Source: Caldora sp. SIO3E6 (GTDB lineage: Bacteria > Cyanobacteriota > Cyanobacteriia > Cyanobacteriales > Coleofasciculaceae). From it: 11,798 nt of DNA. Location of the stretch: positions 1 through 11,798 of the forward strand of contig JAAHHL010000119.1 of assembly GCA_010672185.1 (NCBI GenBank). Reading direction: 5' to 3'. The notes beneath the pieces are model-generated. The model saw only the letters and a program-made list of their open reading frames with translations. It was not told the DNA's origin and ran no database searches. Shown in pieces: positions 1 to 5,898 of this stretch; the first letter of the stretch is position 1, and every line of letters starts with the position of its first letter. The translations under genes and the position numbers were made by a program.

Positions 1-599
1 CCCTGTTTAAAATATTGCGGTCTCTCGTCTGGGCGAGGACGATATAATGAAGGCATAAATCCTGCCCGAAAACCTACTGACTGACAGTGAGCATCGGTAA
101 AATGGATCAGTCCTTGCCAATCTAGCGCTCCAAAAACTCTACTAGCAGGACATAGGCGCTTCTTATCTCTACAGGGAAGACGTTCCTGGGGGACTTGCTG
201 TTTATATCTAGGGCTAACAACTGCTAGAGTACTATTAGTAATAGCTTCATACACTGAACGGACAACACCCTTGAAAGAACTACCGGGAATAATCAGATTC
301 TCTTCACTCCCCTGAATCATGGTTTTAATCAGAGGAATACTTTTTTGCTTGACATCAGTTCCCATTGCCACCACACCGGTAGAGATGTGGACTGCTGTCT
401 TAACTGTTAAGGTTAAGTGTAGGGTTCCGTGATATCGATCTGTATAATATCTATCCTGTCCGATGGGAGACTGTAACTTAGGTTTTTCCCTAGGGAAGGA
501 AATTAGTTTATAGGGTTTAGGTGAGATTGTACTATCTGCACGAGATGCAGTTCTAGGTGGTGTAGTTTGTCGGGGTTTTGGTTTTGGTGGAGGAGTCAT
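1..599 (-). CDS. RAMP (Cas7-like) protein of a type III-D CRISPR complex, 3' end outside the window
   Basis: Open from an ATG at 599 to the left edge, giving 199 complete codons without a stop, so the C-terminus is missing. The N-terminus (residues 1-20) is rich in Pro, Lys and Arg, starting MTPPPKPKPR. The RAMP fold is shown by IIPGSSFKGVVRS at 103-115, the usual crRNA-contacting loop, and by Cys143 and Cys150 just before ASRVFGAL (152-159), which resembles the zinc-binding CP-x-CRLFG region of large Cas7 proteins. The start PYKLISFP followed by DRYYTDRYHG also recalls the large TIGR03986-type RAMP proteins, but that is from memory. The place where Csm3 carries its catalytic Asp reads KSIPLIKT here, so RNA cutting by this subunit is doubtful. 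It lies 97 bp behind the Csx19-like gene in the same direction and is probably in the same operon. The preceding gap is largely heptamer repeats, and no clear ribosome binding site is visible. Confidence 0.8.
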   Translation of the reverse strand, partial: MTPPPKPKPRQTTPPRTASRADSTISPKPYKLISFPREKPKLQSPIGQDRYYTDRYHGTLHLTLTVKTAVHISTGVVAMGTDVKQKSIPLIKTMIQGSEENLIIPGSSFKGVVRSVYEAITNSTLAVVSPRYKQQVPQERLPCRDKKRLCPASRVFGALDWQGLIHFTDAHCQSVGFRAGFMPSLYRPRPDERPQYFKQ

Positions 600-610
600 G
601 GGAATGGAGA

Positions 611-659
611 ATTGGGAATTGGGAATTGGGAGTTGGGAATTGGGAATTGGGAATTGGGA
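611..659. repeat. Heptamer tandem repeat (attggga) x7
   Basis: Seven consecutive 7-base units, six of them attggga and the fourth gttggga. This is the short tandemly repeated repetitive (STRR) type known from filamentous cyanobacteria. It fills about half of the gap between the Csx19-like gene and the next RAMP gene and ends 12 bases from that gene's ATG, so its copy number sets the leader sequence of the RAMP gene. Confidence 0.9.
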
Positions 660-696
660 TAAAAATACCGCGTTGAAAAAGAGGATGAGAAACAAG

Positions 697-1281
697 TCAG
701 CTTCCCTTGATGCCTTCTTCTGCCTCCTGCCTCCTGCCTTCTGCCTCCTGCCTCCTGTTCCCCTCCTTGGAGGGGTTAGGGGTGGGTTCTGCCTTGTCAC
801 TGTTTACTGTAAGAGCGACAAAATGTACAGTGGCGGTAGCTAAATCTTGAAAATAACGCTGAGCTATAGGTATGTCTTTAGGAAGGATATCTTTACCATC
901 TACTCCCTGGTAGATAAAACCTTTGGGAAATTGAGTCTCGTCCATATTGTACAGATAAGCGTCGCGATCGCAAATTTCCCAGTCAATGGGTTTTTCCTTG
1001 TGGCAGATTGATTTAAATCCTAAATCGGGAGCAGCTTCTCGGCGACTGAGGAGCAATAACTCATAACCTAGTGCCTGTTTTTTCCACCGCAATTCCTCCT
1101 CATAATTGAACATCTGTCCGGCAATACCCGGAAAGAAATCCTCTGGTAATTGCCTCCGGATGCCACTAACGGCGTGAAATGAGCGCAGAAAGTAATAACT
1201 TGGCTCAACTGATAATGTGTTGATTAAATTTTTGAGTTTATCTGAGTCTGAAACTTGTTTAATATAGACAAAACCCTTCAT
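697..1281 (-). CDS. csx19: Probable Csx19-like type III-D accessory subunit with a repeat-derived C-terminal tail
   Basis: A 194-residue protein without RAMP glycine loops. The core (about 1-162) contains FNYEEELRWKK at 58-68 followed by GYELLLLSR at 72-80, which resembles the Csx19 (TIGR03984) family found in III-D loci. This is recognition from memory and not a database hit. In the known III-D effector of Synechocystis, Csx19 is a structural subunit near the Cas10 end of the complex. Its ATG overlaps the stop of the preceding Cas7-like gene by 4 bp (ATGA, 1278-1281), so translation is probably coupled. Residues from about 163 to the stop are low-complexity: PTPNPSKEG comes from a G/C-rich hairpin repeat (about 760-785) and two RRQEAE units come from the heptamer repeat at 711-755. 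The tail is therefore very likely an acquired extension, and the ancestral stop lay upstream of it. If it is not Csx19, it is an unknown protein tightly linked to the effector genes. Confidence 0.68.
   Translation of the reverse strand: MKGFVYIKQVSDSDKLKNLINTLSVEPSYYFLRSFHAVSGIRRQLPEDFFPGIAGQMFNYEEELRWKKQALGYELLLLSRREAAPDLGFKSICHKEKPIDWEICDRDAYLYNMDETQFPKGFIYQGVDGKDILPKDIPIAQRYFQDLATATVHFVALTVNSDKAEPTPNPSKEGNRRQEAEGRRQEAEEGIKGS
711..755. repeat. Heptamer tandem repeat (tgcctcc/tgccttc) x6
   Basis: Six 7-base units, with three extra bases (ttc) after the first. It lies within the 3' end of the Csx19-like gene. Because three heptamers equal seven codons, it is translated there as the 7-residue period RRQEAEG. 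It is the same STRR class as the repeat at 611-659 but with a different unit. Confidence 0.88.
760..785. repeat. Hairpin repeat within the csx19 3' end (PTPNPSKEG-type element)
   Basis: Inverted arms cccctcc (760-766) and ggagggg (769-775) with a 2-base loop, continuing into ttaggggtggg. On the minus strand it reads PTPNPSKEG, a tail seen on many unrelated cyanobacterial proteins because this dispersed repeat often falls at gene ends. Confidence 0.75.
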
Positions 1282-2237
1282 GCTGCTGCTCCTGTTAATT
1301 TCTTACTCCAAGAGCGCACTGCTTTGGTAAACAAATCCTGCACTTGCTCATCCCCTTGCCATTGCAGCTGCACTCCAAAACCGAGAGCCATCGATTCACC
1401 ACGAATAGGGGTTGCTTGTACATCATCAGCCGGAAAATGATAACGCTGCCGTTCCTCTTCTTCCAAAAACATTCCCACTCCCAAGAGGGAAGTATCAGGC
1501 TGAGGTAATTGTCCTTGTCTCCCAAAACTACGAATTTGTCGGTTGCCTTCATCTAATATACAACCGGGATATTGAACCACCGCTGAGTTCAATTTCACTT
1601 CCACCATACCCAAACCGCGAGATTTCGCAAAACCTAAACCAAACCAGCCTTCATCCAAGTCTCGCAAGACTAACCCAATTAATCCCAATTGAGCTAATGA
1701 GAAGTTTTTGAGGTGGATTTTGGTTTTAAAGGCGCCTGCCGTACAAACTTGGTAATTAAACGGTCCTACTGCAACTGAACCAAATACTCTATCTATGGCT
1801 ACACCATTACGTTCTTCAACTTTCAGAGGTTGTGATTTCTCGGGATAGGCATCTTCTATTCTAATACGGCTGGCAATGGCAGTATTACCAAACATCTGAT
1901 CTGTAAAGGAAGACAACTTGTAAATCTCGTAGGCTGATTTATCTGTGAGATATTTATACTGGTCATTCAAGGGGTCATTTGCCCATAGAGTATCAGAATT
2001 ATCAGGCTTGCGATCGCGTCCCACGGTTCTGACAATTCTTTCGGCATGAGCGCGAATTGCCCCTTTGAGGGAACTGCCGGGTAAATAGATAGAACGACCC
2101 CCAGCATGGTAGGTTTCCACAAATTCCATATCTGGCTTGGTAGGGTCAGCACCTTCCTTACCTGATTTAATCAGAATTGGGCCACAAGGCGCTAGGGTTA
2201 ATTCAATGGTGCAATGATTGACAAATCGTTTGTGCAT
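1278..2237 (-). CDS. Cas7/Csm3-like RAMP protein (third Cas7 gene of the operon)
   Basis: From the ATG at 2237 the product is 319 residues. An in-frame ATG at 2279 would add 14 residues (start MLPLLPTLDIP), but that ATG lies within an inverted repeat (2273-2348) and the added stretch does not look like a RAMP strand, so 2237 is preferred; neither has a good ribosome binding site. Numbering from 2279, the RAMP features are PDMEFV at 49-54 with Asp50 at the position of the Csm3 catalytic Asp, YLPGSSLKGAIR at 65-76, and the glycine-rich GLGFAKSRGLGMVEV at 214-228. The PTKPDMEF...LPGSSLKG pattern is typical of a Csm3-like group in III-D loci. It should bind crRNA in the backbone and cut target RNA. 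It follows the 290-residue Cas7 gene after a 355-bp gap filled by repeats and a transposase remnant, and it overlaps the Csx19-like gene by ATGA. Confidence 0.88.
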   Translation of the reverse strand: MHKRFVNHCTIELTLAPCGPILIKSGKEGADPTKPDMEFVETYHAGGRSIYLPGSSLKGAIRAHAERIVRTVGRDRKPDNSDTLWANDPLNDQYKYLTDKSAYEIYKLSSFTDQMFGNTAIASRIRIEDAYPEKSQPLKVEERNGVAIDRVFGSVAVGPFNYQVCTAGAFKTKIHLKNFSLAQLGLIGLVLRDLDEGWFGLGFAKSRGLGMVEVKLNSAVVQYPGCILDEGNRQIRSFGRQGQLPQPDTSLLGVGMFLEEEERQRYHFPADDVQATPIRGESMALGFGVQLQWQGDEQVQDLFTKAVRSWSKKLTGAAA

Positions 2238-2272
2238 AATTGGTTGAGGTATGTCTAGAGTAGGGAGTAAAG

Positions 2273-2348
2273 GGAGCATCCCATTGAGCCCTAATTATAA
2301 GCGAGCAAGATGCTCGCACTACGATTTTTATACTCAATGGGATGCTCC
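2273..2348. repeat. Nested hairpin: perfect 16-bp inverted repeat enclosing a REP palindrome
   Basis: The arms ggagcatcccattgag (2273-2288) and its exact complement (2333-2348) enclose 44 bases that hold a second hairpin (2301-2317). The element lies just upstream of the third Cas7 gene and contains its alternative ATG at 2279. In the operon mRNA it could fold into a long stem before that gene. Confidence 0.9.
2300..2322. repeat. REP-type palindrome, left copy
   Basis: The hairpin gcgagca-aga-tgctcgc lies at 2301-2317, followed by actac. All 23 bases recur in inverted orientation at 2597-2619. This is a common dispersed palindrome in cyanobacteria. The two copies flank the RAYT transposase remnant. 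Confidence 0.9.
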
Positions 2349-2382
2349 TTCTTGTTTGAATCATACGCATGTAAATCAAAGA

Positions 2383-2571
2383 ATGAAATTTAAAAAACAA
2401 ATTCCTCAAGTTATGAGCCATATTGGTAAGGTTTGGGAAGATGGAAGATATGACAGACTCATGAGAAATGAAGAAGAGTTTCAGAATACATGGGAGTATA
2501 TTCGACAAAATCTAGTTAAGGCTCGGTTGTCAAAAACTCCGAAAGATTATCCTTTCTTTTGGGAGGTATAG
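2383..2571 (+). pseudogene. C-terminal remnant of a REP-associated tyrosine transposase (RAYT, IS200-like)
   Basis: The only convincing plus-strand coding trace in the window. From the ATG at 2383 it encodes 62 residues. The section GKVWEDGRYDRLMRNEEEF, then a WEYIRQN.VKARL segment and the ending KDYPFFWEV, match the usual C-terminal region of RAYT proteins (VW..EYYDRI.RDE.E, YIR.NPVKAGL, EDYPW). The N-terminal HUH motif and the catalytic region are missing, so it cannot be an active transposase. The frame stays open upstream to 2251, but that part runs through the hairpin at 2273-2348 and is not RAYT-like. RAYTs mobilise REP palindromes, and two such palindromes in opposite orientation border it. 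It is oriented against the cas genes and would be transcribed in antisense within their mRNA. Confidence 0.75.
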
Positions 2572-2592
2572 CAGTCGCCAGCGTCGTTAAAA

Positions 2593-3465
2593 TTAGGTAG
2601 TGCGAGCATCTTGCTCGCTTTTTCCCTCCAACAAGTTTCCTTTCTTATTCAAATAATCAATTAATTGCTCTACCCAGTGGTCTTTGAAATCTTGTGCATC
2701 TTCGTAGGCGCTGTCATCCCCTAGGACTAATTTCTTCAAATACTCTAACAGATATTGAGGTTGATCTTCAGGATAGTCAAACCAGTCCATCTTATCAATT
2801 TCTAGTTTAACCACACCTAAGCCACGAGAACGTCCCCCACCCAAGGGTATTTGCTCTGTTTCAAATTGATGTAACCCTATCATCAATAAACCCAATTCCC
2901 ACTCTTCAGCATTTTCCACTACAGCCTTAAACTCGAAGGGGGTTCCAGCAGGTACAACTTGGAAGTCATAAAGCTTACCATCCGCTGCGGTTTCGGTATC
3001 CCTATCAATAGCAACCCCATCTCGTTCTTGATATTGTCCAAACCAATATTCTGGTAGTACAGTCAAGTCTCGTACTTGGAATTTACTAGCAATCCAAGGA
3101 GAACCGAAGAGGTGAGAGATCAGGTCAGTTTGGGCTAAAATGGCAGTAGTTAGAGCAGCATCATCGGTGTAATTGTCTTTAAGCTGCCTCATTTCTGTAG
3201 AGGTGAGTGACCATTCTTCTTCTATAGCAGGATTAGCTACTAATTTGCGATCGCTTCCCACAATCCCTCGTAGGAAACTTTCGAGACGCGATCGCAAGGC
3301 TCCTTTAAAACTGGCTCCTGGTATCAAGGGACGTCCTAAGGCATCTTTAATTACGGGTAAATCTGAGCCAATGGGTTCGGTGGAACGTCCTGCACTAATG
3401 CGTAATGCTGTTACTGTTGTCAGGGTTCCTGTTAATTCTAGACGGTTTCGGAAAGTATCAAACAT
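2593..3465 (-). CDS. Cas7/Csm3-like backbone RAMP protein (second Cas7 gene)
   Basis: A 290-residue RAMP protein, slightly longer than a typical Csm3. The catalytic loop GSDLPVIKD is at 33-41, with Asp35 where Csm3 carries the Asp that cuts target RNA every six bases. LIPGASFKGALR is at 47-58, YQERDGVAIDRDT at 145-157 fits the thumb region, and LGGGRSRGLG at 208-217 is the C-terminal glycine-rich loop. Its role should be a crRNA-binding backbone subunit with target RNase activity. The start is 21 bp behind the Uma2-like gene, so the two are probably co-transcribed. The last eight residues (SEQDARTT, 283-290) and the stop are supplied by a REP palindrome (2597-2619), so the original C-terminus was replaced or extended by a repeat insertion. 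The preceding tail (about 228-282) is acidic and weakly conserved in appearance, so such a change is likely to be tolerated. Confidence 0.9.
   Translation of the reverse strand: MFDTFRNRLELTGTLTTVTALRISAGRSTEPIGSDLPVIKDALGRPLIPGASFKGALRSRLESFLRGIVGSDRKLVANPAIEEEWSLTSTEMRQLKDNYTDDAALTTAILAQTDLISHLFGSPWIASKFQVRDLTVLPEYWFGQYQERDGVAIDRDTETAADGKLYDFQVVPAGTPFEFKAVVENAEEWELGLLMIGLHQFETEQIPLGGGRSRGLGVVKLEIDKMDWFDYPEDQPQYLLEYLKKLVLGDDSAYEDAQDFKDHWVEQLIDYLNKKGNLLEGKSEQDARTT
2597..2619. repeat. REP-type palindrome, right copy, encoding a Cas7 C-terminus
   Basis: Exact inverted copy of 2300-2322, with hairpin gcgagca-tct-tgctcgc at 2602-2618. It overlaps the final codons of the 290-residue Cas7 gene, where it is translated as SEQDARTT directly before the stop. 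Confidence 0.92.
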
Positions 3466-3486
3466 AAGTTTACCTATATATGGATG

Positions 3487-4053
3487 TTAATTCAGGCTTA
3501 GCCAGCTGAACACAGACTGAACTGATAACTGTAAATCTCCTAGAGAACTTAAAACTGGCAGAATATCTTGATTTTGTTTGCTTTCTGGTTGCTTTCCTGG
3601 TAAAAAGGTGATAATTAATCGTTCTTGAGGATCTATAAGCCAGCCAAGGTCTGTACCGTGATTGAGACAGAAGAGGATATTGTTGATAACGCGGGTTGAA
3701 CTTTGTTCTGGTGAGAGTATTTCAATTGTCCAGTCTGGGGCAATTGCAAAGGTATTTTCAATTTCTCCGTTGCTATCAAGGGGAATGCGTTGCCAGGAGA
3801 ATACTGAGATATCTGGGACAATTGATCGTCCACCAAAAGTACAGCGTAGTTCGGGAAATGCACTTGCTAGTCGTTTGGGTTCAGCTACGTGATTGATTTG
3901 TGTGGCTAAACGTATTTGTAGTCGGCTGTGCTTTCCTTTGGGCATCGGTTTCTGGTAAATTTGTCCATTGATATATTCGCTGGCTGGCTTAGTTTCTGGG
4001 AGTTGTAGGAAATCTTCTAATGAGAGTTGGGGAGGTGCTTGGAGGAGCGACAT
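3487..4053 (-). CDS. Uma2-family (DUF820) PD-(D/E)XK endonuclease-like protein
   Basis: The ATG at 4053 gives 188 residues, the usual size of the family. An in-frame GTG at 4098 would add 15 residues (start MGKAIHPIPQPIP) but lies in a repeat-derived stretch, so it is not preferred. Recognisable features, counted from 4053, are SLEDFLQLPETKPASEYING at about 10-29, the motif SIVPDISVF at about 76-84, and APDWTIEILSPEQS at about 103-116. These carry the Asp and Glu of a PD-(D/E)XK-like site (PD, then E-x-LSP). Uma2 proteins are very numerous in cyanobacteria and their function is mostly unknown, so presence alone says little. Here, however, the gene lies inside the type III operon in the same direction, 21 bp before a Cas7 gene. 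It could be a passenger, or an additional nuclease used by the system. No CARF or other sensor domain is visible in it. Confidence 0.82.
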   Translation of the reverse strand: MSLLQAPPQLSLEDFLQLPETKPASEYINGQIYQKPMPKGKHSRLQIRLATQINHVAEPKRLASAFPELRCTFGGRSIVPDISVFSWQRIPLDSNGEIENTFAIAPDWTIEILSPEQSSTRVINNILFCLNHGTDLGWLIDPQERLIITFLPGKQPESKQNQDILPVLSSLGDLQLSVQSVFSWLSLN

Positions 4054-4074
4054 AATGGTAGGGATAGGTTGAGG

Positions 4075-4102
4075 TATTGGATGTATTGCTTTACCCACCT
4101 GG
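4075..4102. repeat. Diverged partial copy of the 102-bp repeat unit
   Basis: Matches the beginning of the direct repeat (4226-4253) in 25 of 28 positions, through ttaccc-cctgg. It lies directly before the MITE-like element and just upstream of the Uma2 start, which suggests that the MITE-like element was inserted into this copy. Confidence 0.65.
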
Positions 4103-4219
4103 CAATATTACTCGGTTAAGAGTTGATCCCCCCAACCCCCCTTGAAAAAGGGGGCTCTTGTTCCCCCCTTGCTAAGGGGGGTTAGGGGGGATCTCCAAGC
4201 GCTAACCGAGCAGTATTGC
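4102..4219. mobile_element. MITE-like inverted-repeat element
   Basis: The termini gcaatattactcggtta (4102-4118) and the complement at 4203-4219 match in 15 of 17 positions. Inside is a second long inverted repeat of C/G runs (gat-cccccc-aa-cccccc-tt at 4125-4143 against 4173-4193, with one inserted base). No open reading frame is credible. About 118 bp with terminal inverted repeats and internal self-complementarity fits a miniature inverted-repeat element; I could not identify a target-site duplication. Confidence 0.62.
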
Positions 4220-4221
4220 GG

Positions 4222-4323
4222 TAGATATTGGACGTATTCCTTTACCCGCCTGGGATTTAAATCCCAGGCTAATAGCTCAAGTCGGTTTAAACCGACTGTG
4301 ACTTGTTGGTAATTAGTCCGTTT
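4222..4323. repeat. 102-bp direct repeat, copy A, with palindromes
   Basis: Matches 4447-4548 at 97 of 102 positions, with constant spacing of 225 bp. It holds perfect palindromes at 4248-4269 (arms gcctgggattt/aaatcccaggc) and 4280-4297 (agtcggttt/aaaccgact), and begins a third at 4315-4332 (agtccgttt/taacggact type). These are REP-like palindromes of the kind dispersed in cyanobacterial genomes. Confidence 0.92.
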
Positions 4324-4363
4324 TAACGGACTTTCGCTATTAGCCCGGAAATTAATTTCCGGG
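4315..4363. repeat. Two further REP-like palindromes
   Basis: agtccgttttaacggact at 4315-4332 and cccggaaattaatttccggg at 4344-4363, both perfect. They continue the palindrome cluster of copy A and have no equivalent after copy B, whose third palindrome is cut off at the end of the CARF gene. Confidence 0.9.
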
Positions 4364-4446
4364 TGGGTTGTGAGACTGATGGAGAATGGTACAAGGGCTA
4401 AAAATAACACGGATTGAACTTGGCTCTGGTGATGAAATTGTAGTGC

Positions 4447-4548
4447 TAGATATTGGACGTATTCCTTTACCCGCCTGGGATTTAAATCCCAGGCTAATAG
4501 CTGAAGTCGGTTTAAACCGACTGGAAATTCTTGGTAATTAGTCCGTTT
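4447..4548. repeat. 102-bp direct repeat, copy B, abutting the CARF gene stop
   Basis: Second copy of the unit at 4222-4323, with its palindromes at 4473-4494 and 4505-4522. The repeat identity ends within the third palindrome, two bases before the stop codon of the CARF-HEPN gene (4551-4553). The stems immediately downstream of that stop could act as a processing or attenuation point between the two halves of the operon, although no T-run typical of an intrinsic terminator follows. Confidence 0.9.
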
Positions 4549-4550
4549 AC

Positions 4551-5864
4551 TTAAATATCGAGAGTAGTAGGAAACTGCAAAGGCTGGGATTTTGATTTAG
4601 GTGGAATCACAGCAGCAATGCCCTCTTTGATAAAGTTGACAATAACACCGCCAACCTTCTGGTAATCTCCATCAATAATCGGCTGAAATCCATGAGCAAA
4701 TAGAGAATTATTACGAGCTTCCAGTGCATTAATGATTCGATTAGCGTTTTTTTTGTAAAGTTGCCCTAGCGGATCGTCAGGAAGTTTACTCAACAGCTCA
4801 TAACTGTTTCTCAAACCTAGTAGAATTTTTCCTTTCATGGGCAATCGCATTTTCTCGTATTCTTCTTGCAAAGACTCCGGTAGTAGCTGGATGTCAACAT
4901 CACCTGTCTTAATACCATGTTTTGTTAACAAGCGAATCTGAGCCAACAATTCCAATGCTCGATAAAGTCTACCTACTGCATCGTCGTAACGCTCTTGCAT
5001 AGCACGTCGTTCAGCATTCAGCAGCAAATCTTGCACAATCTCGTAGTCATGTCCCTTGGTTCCACTGCTAGAATCAAACGTTTTGTCTATCTTTCCTCGA
5101 CTGCTAATCACGCGCCTGAGAAATATCCCACGCTGCTGAATTTCAGGGCGTTTCATTTGAGTTTCTAGTAGCTGTAATGCCTCCTTATGTTCAAACCGAT
5201 CCCATGCATTTAGTCCAGAACAACAAGCATGCCAATCTCGGATACGCTGCTGAGTCTTAGGCAGCAATTCTGTTGATTGTAGGAGTCGCTGTTGTTCTGC
5301 AACAGCAGCAGGATAATTGTACTGCTTTAAGACAAGTGGGAAAAACTGCTCTATGGTCCGCTTTACAACTAAAGGAGTTACTGTAGCCGTTGCCGTCAGT
5401 TCTCCTGTGTCTACCTTAATAATATTTGTTCGATTTGCTGTAGTCAGATATACCTTTACCTGATGATCGAGAGCAGCCATCGCTAATCCTACAGACATAG
5501 ATTTAGTGCCGCCTGTGTAGTCAGCCATGATCTGACTTGGCAACTCCTGTTGAAGGCTCTGAATACCTGATGAGGCTTTAACATAGCATTCAGATAAGTT
5601 ATCAGGATTTTCAATTAGAATTAAATCTCGATTCGGATCAAAGCGATCGCTTAAGCCTACTTGTGTTGGAATATTAGGTAGTCTGTCAACTACTTCAGCC
5701 CCACGCCTAATTTCACAAGGAGTCCCTTCACCTATCACTTGGGATTCACTTCCTCTGTTGCCAGAGGAACAAATAAAAATGACGCGATCAGGTTGAAGGC
5801 TGCTAATAGCAGTAACGATAGGTTGGTGAGAACCACCGACTGTAAGTATAAGAATTTTGGACAT
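4551..5864 (-). CDS. CARF-HEPN ribonuclease, Cas02710 (TIGR02710) type
   Basis: The ATG at 5864 is chosen (437 residues) because AAGGAGAT stands six to seven bases before it and the CARF strand starts at once (MSKILILTVGG). A longer frame from 5915 would overlap the preceding gene and add 17 non-CARF residues. The CARF domain covers about 1-165: a first strand with TVGGSHQP and the ligand-loop motif ADYTGGTKSM at 114-123. The C-terminal half is helical and ends in a HEPN RNase motif, R384-NNSLFA-H391 (R-x6-H). By family knowledge, such proteins are dimeric RNases that cut RNA non-specifically when cyclic oligoadenylate from Cas10 binds the CARF pocket. It follows the small-subunit gene by 34 bp and would be co-expressed with cas10. 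The motif residues are intact, so it should be active. Which ring size (cA4 or cA6) activates it cannot be read from the sequence; a neighbouring cA4-type ring nuclease (Csx3) favours cA4. Confidence 0.88.
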   Translation of the reverse strand: MSKILILTVGGSHQPIVTAISSLQPDRVIFICSSGNRGSESQVIGEGTPCEIRRGAEVVDRLPNIPTQVGLSDRFDPNRDLILIENPDNLSECYVKASSGIQSLQQELPSQIMADYTGGTKSMSVGLAMAALDHQVKVYLTTANRTNIIKVDTGELTATATVTPLVVKRTIEQFFPLVLKQYNYPAAVAEQQRLLQSTELLPKTQQRIRDWHACCSGLNAWDRFEHKEALQLLETQMKRPEIQQRGIFLRRVISSRGKIDKTFDSSSGTKGHDYEIVQDLLLNAERRAMQERYDDAVGRLYRALELLAQIRLLTKHGIKTGDVDIQLLPESLQEEYEKMRLPMKGKILLGLRNSYELLSKLPDDPLGQLYKKNANRIINALEARNNSLFAHGFQPIIDGDYQKVGGVIVNFIKEGIAAVIPPKSKSQPLQFPTTLDI

Positions 5865-5868
5865 AATT

Positions 5869-5876
5869 ATCTCCTT
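5869..5876 (-). promoter_or_regulatory. Strong Shine-Dalgarno site of the CARF-HEPN gene
   Basis: AAGGAGAT on the minus strand, with the GGAG core six bases or so before the ATG at 5864. It decides the start of the gene and is the only strong ribosome binding site in a locus where the other starts rely on overlaps. Confidence 0.75.
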
Positions 5877-5898
5877 GTCTAAATAACCATTTGAACTT

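Noticed and set aside
598..843. 81-codon plus-strand frame starting MGMENWELGIG
   Set aside because: It consists of translated heptamer repeats and lies antisense to the csx19 gene end.
1255..1711. Overlapping plus- and minus-strand frames of 61-99 codons within the third Cas7 gene
   Set aside because: Shadows of a well-supported RAMP gene, with no motif or ribosome binding site.
2251..2382. N-terminal extension of the RAYT frame
   Set aside because: The open frame continues, but it covers the hairpin element at 2273-2348 and shows no RAYT motif, so only the part from about 2383 is kept.
4108..4410. 100-codon minus-strand frame upstream of uma2
   Set aside because: It runs through the MITE-like element and palindromes; its residues (PLTPLSKGG and similar) are typical of translated repeats.
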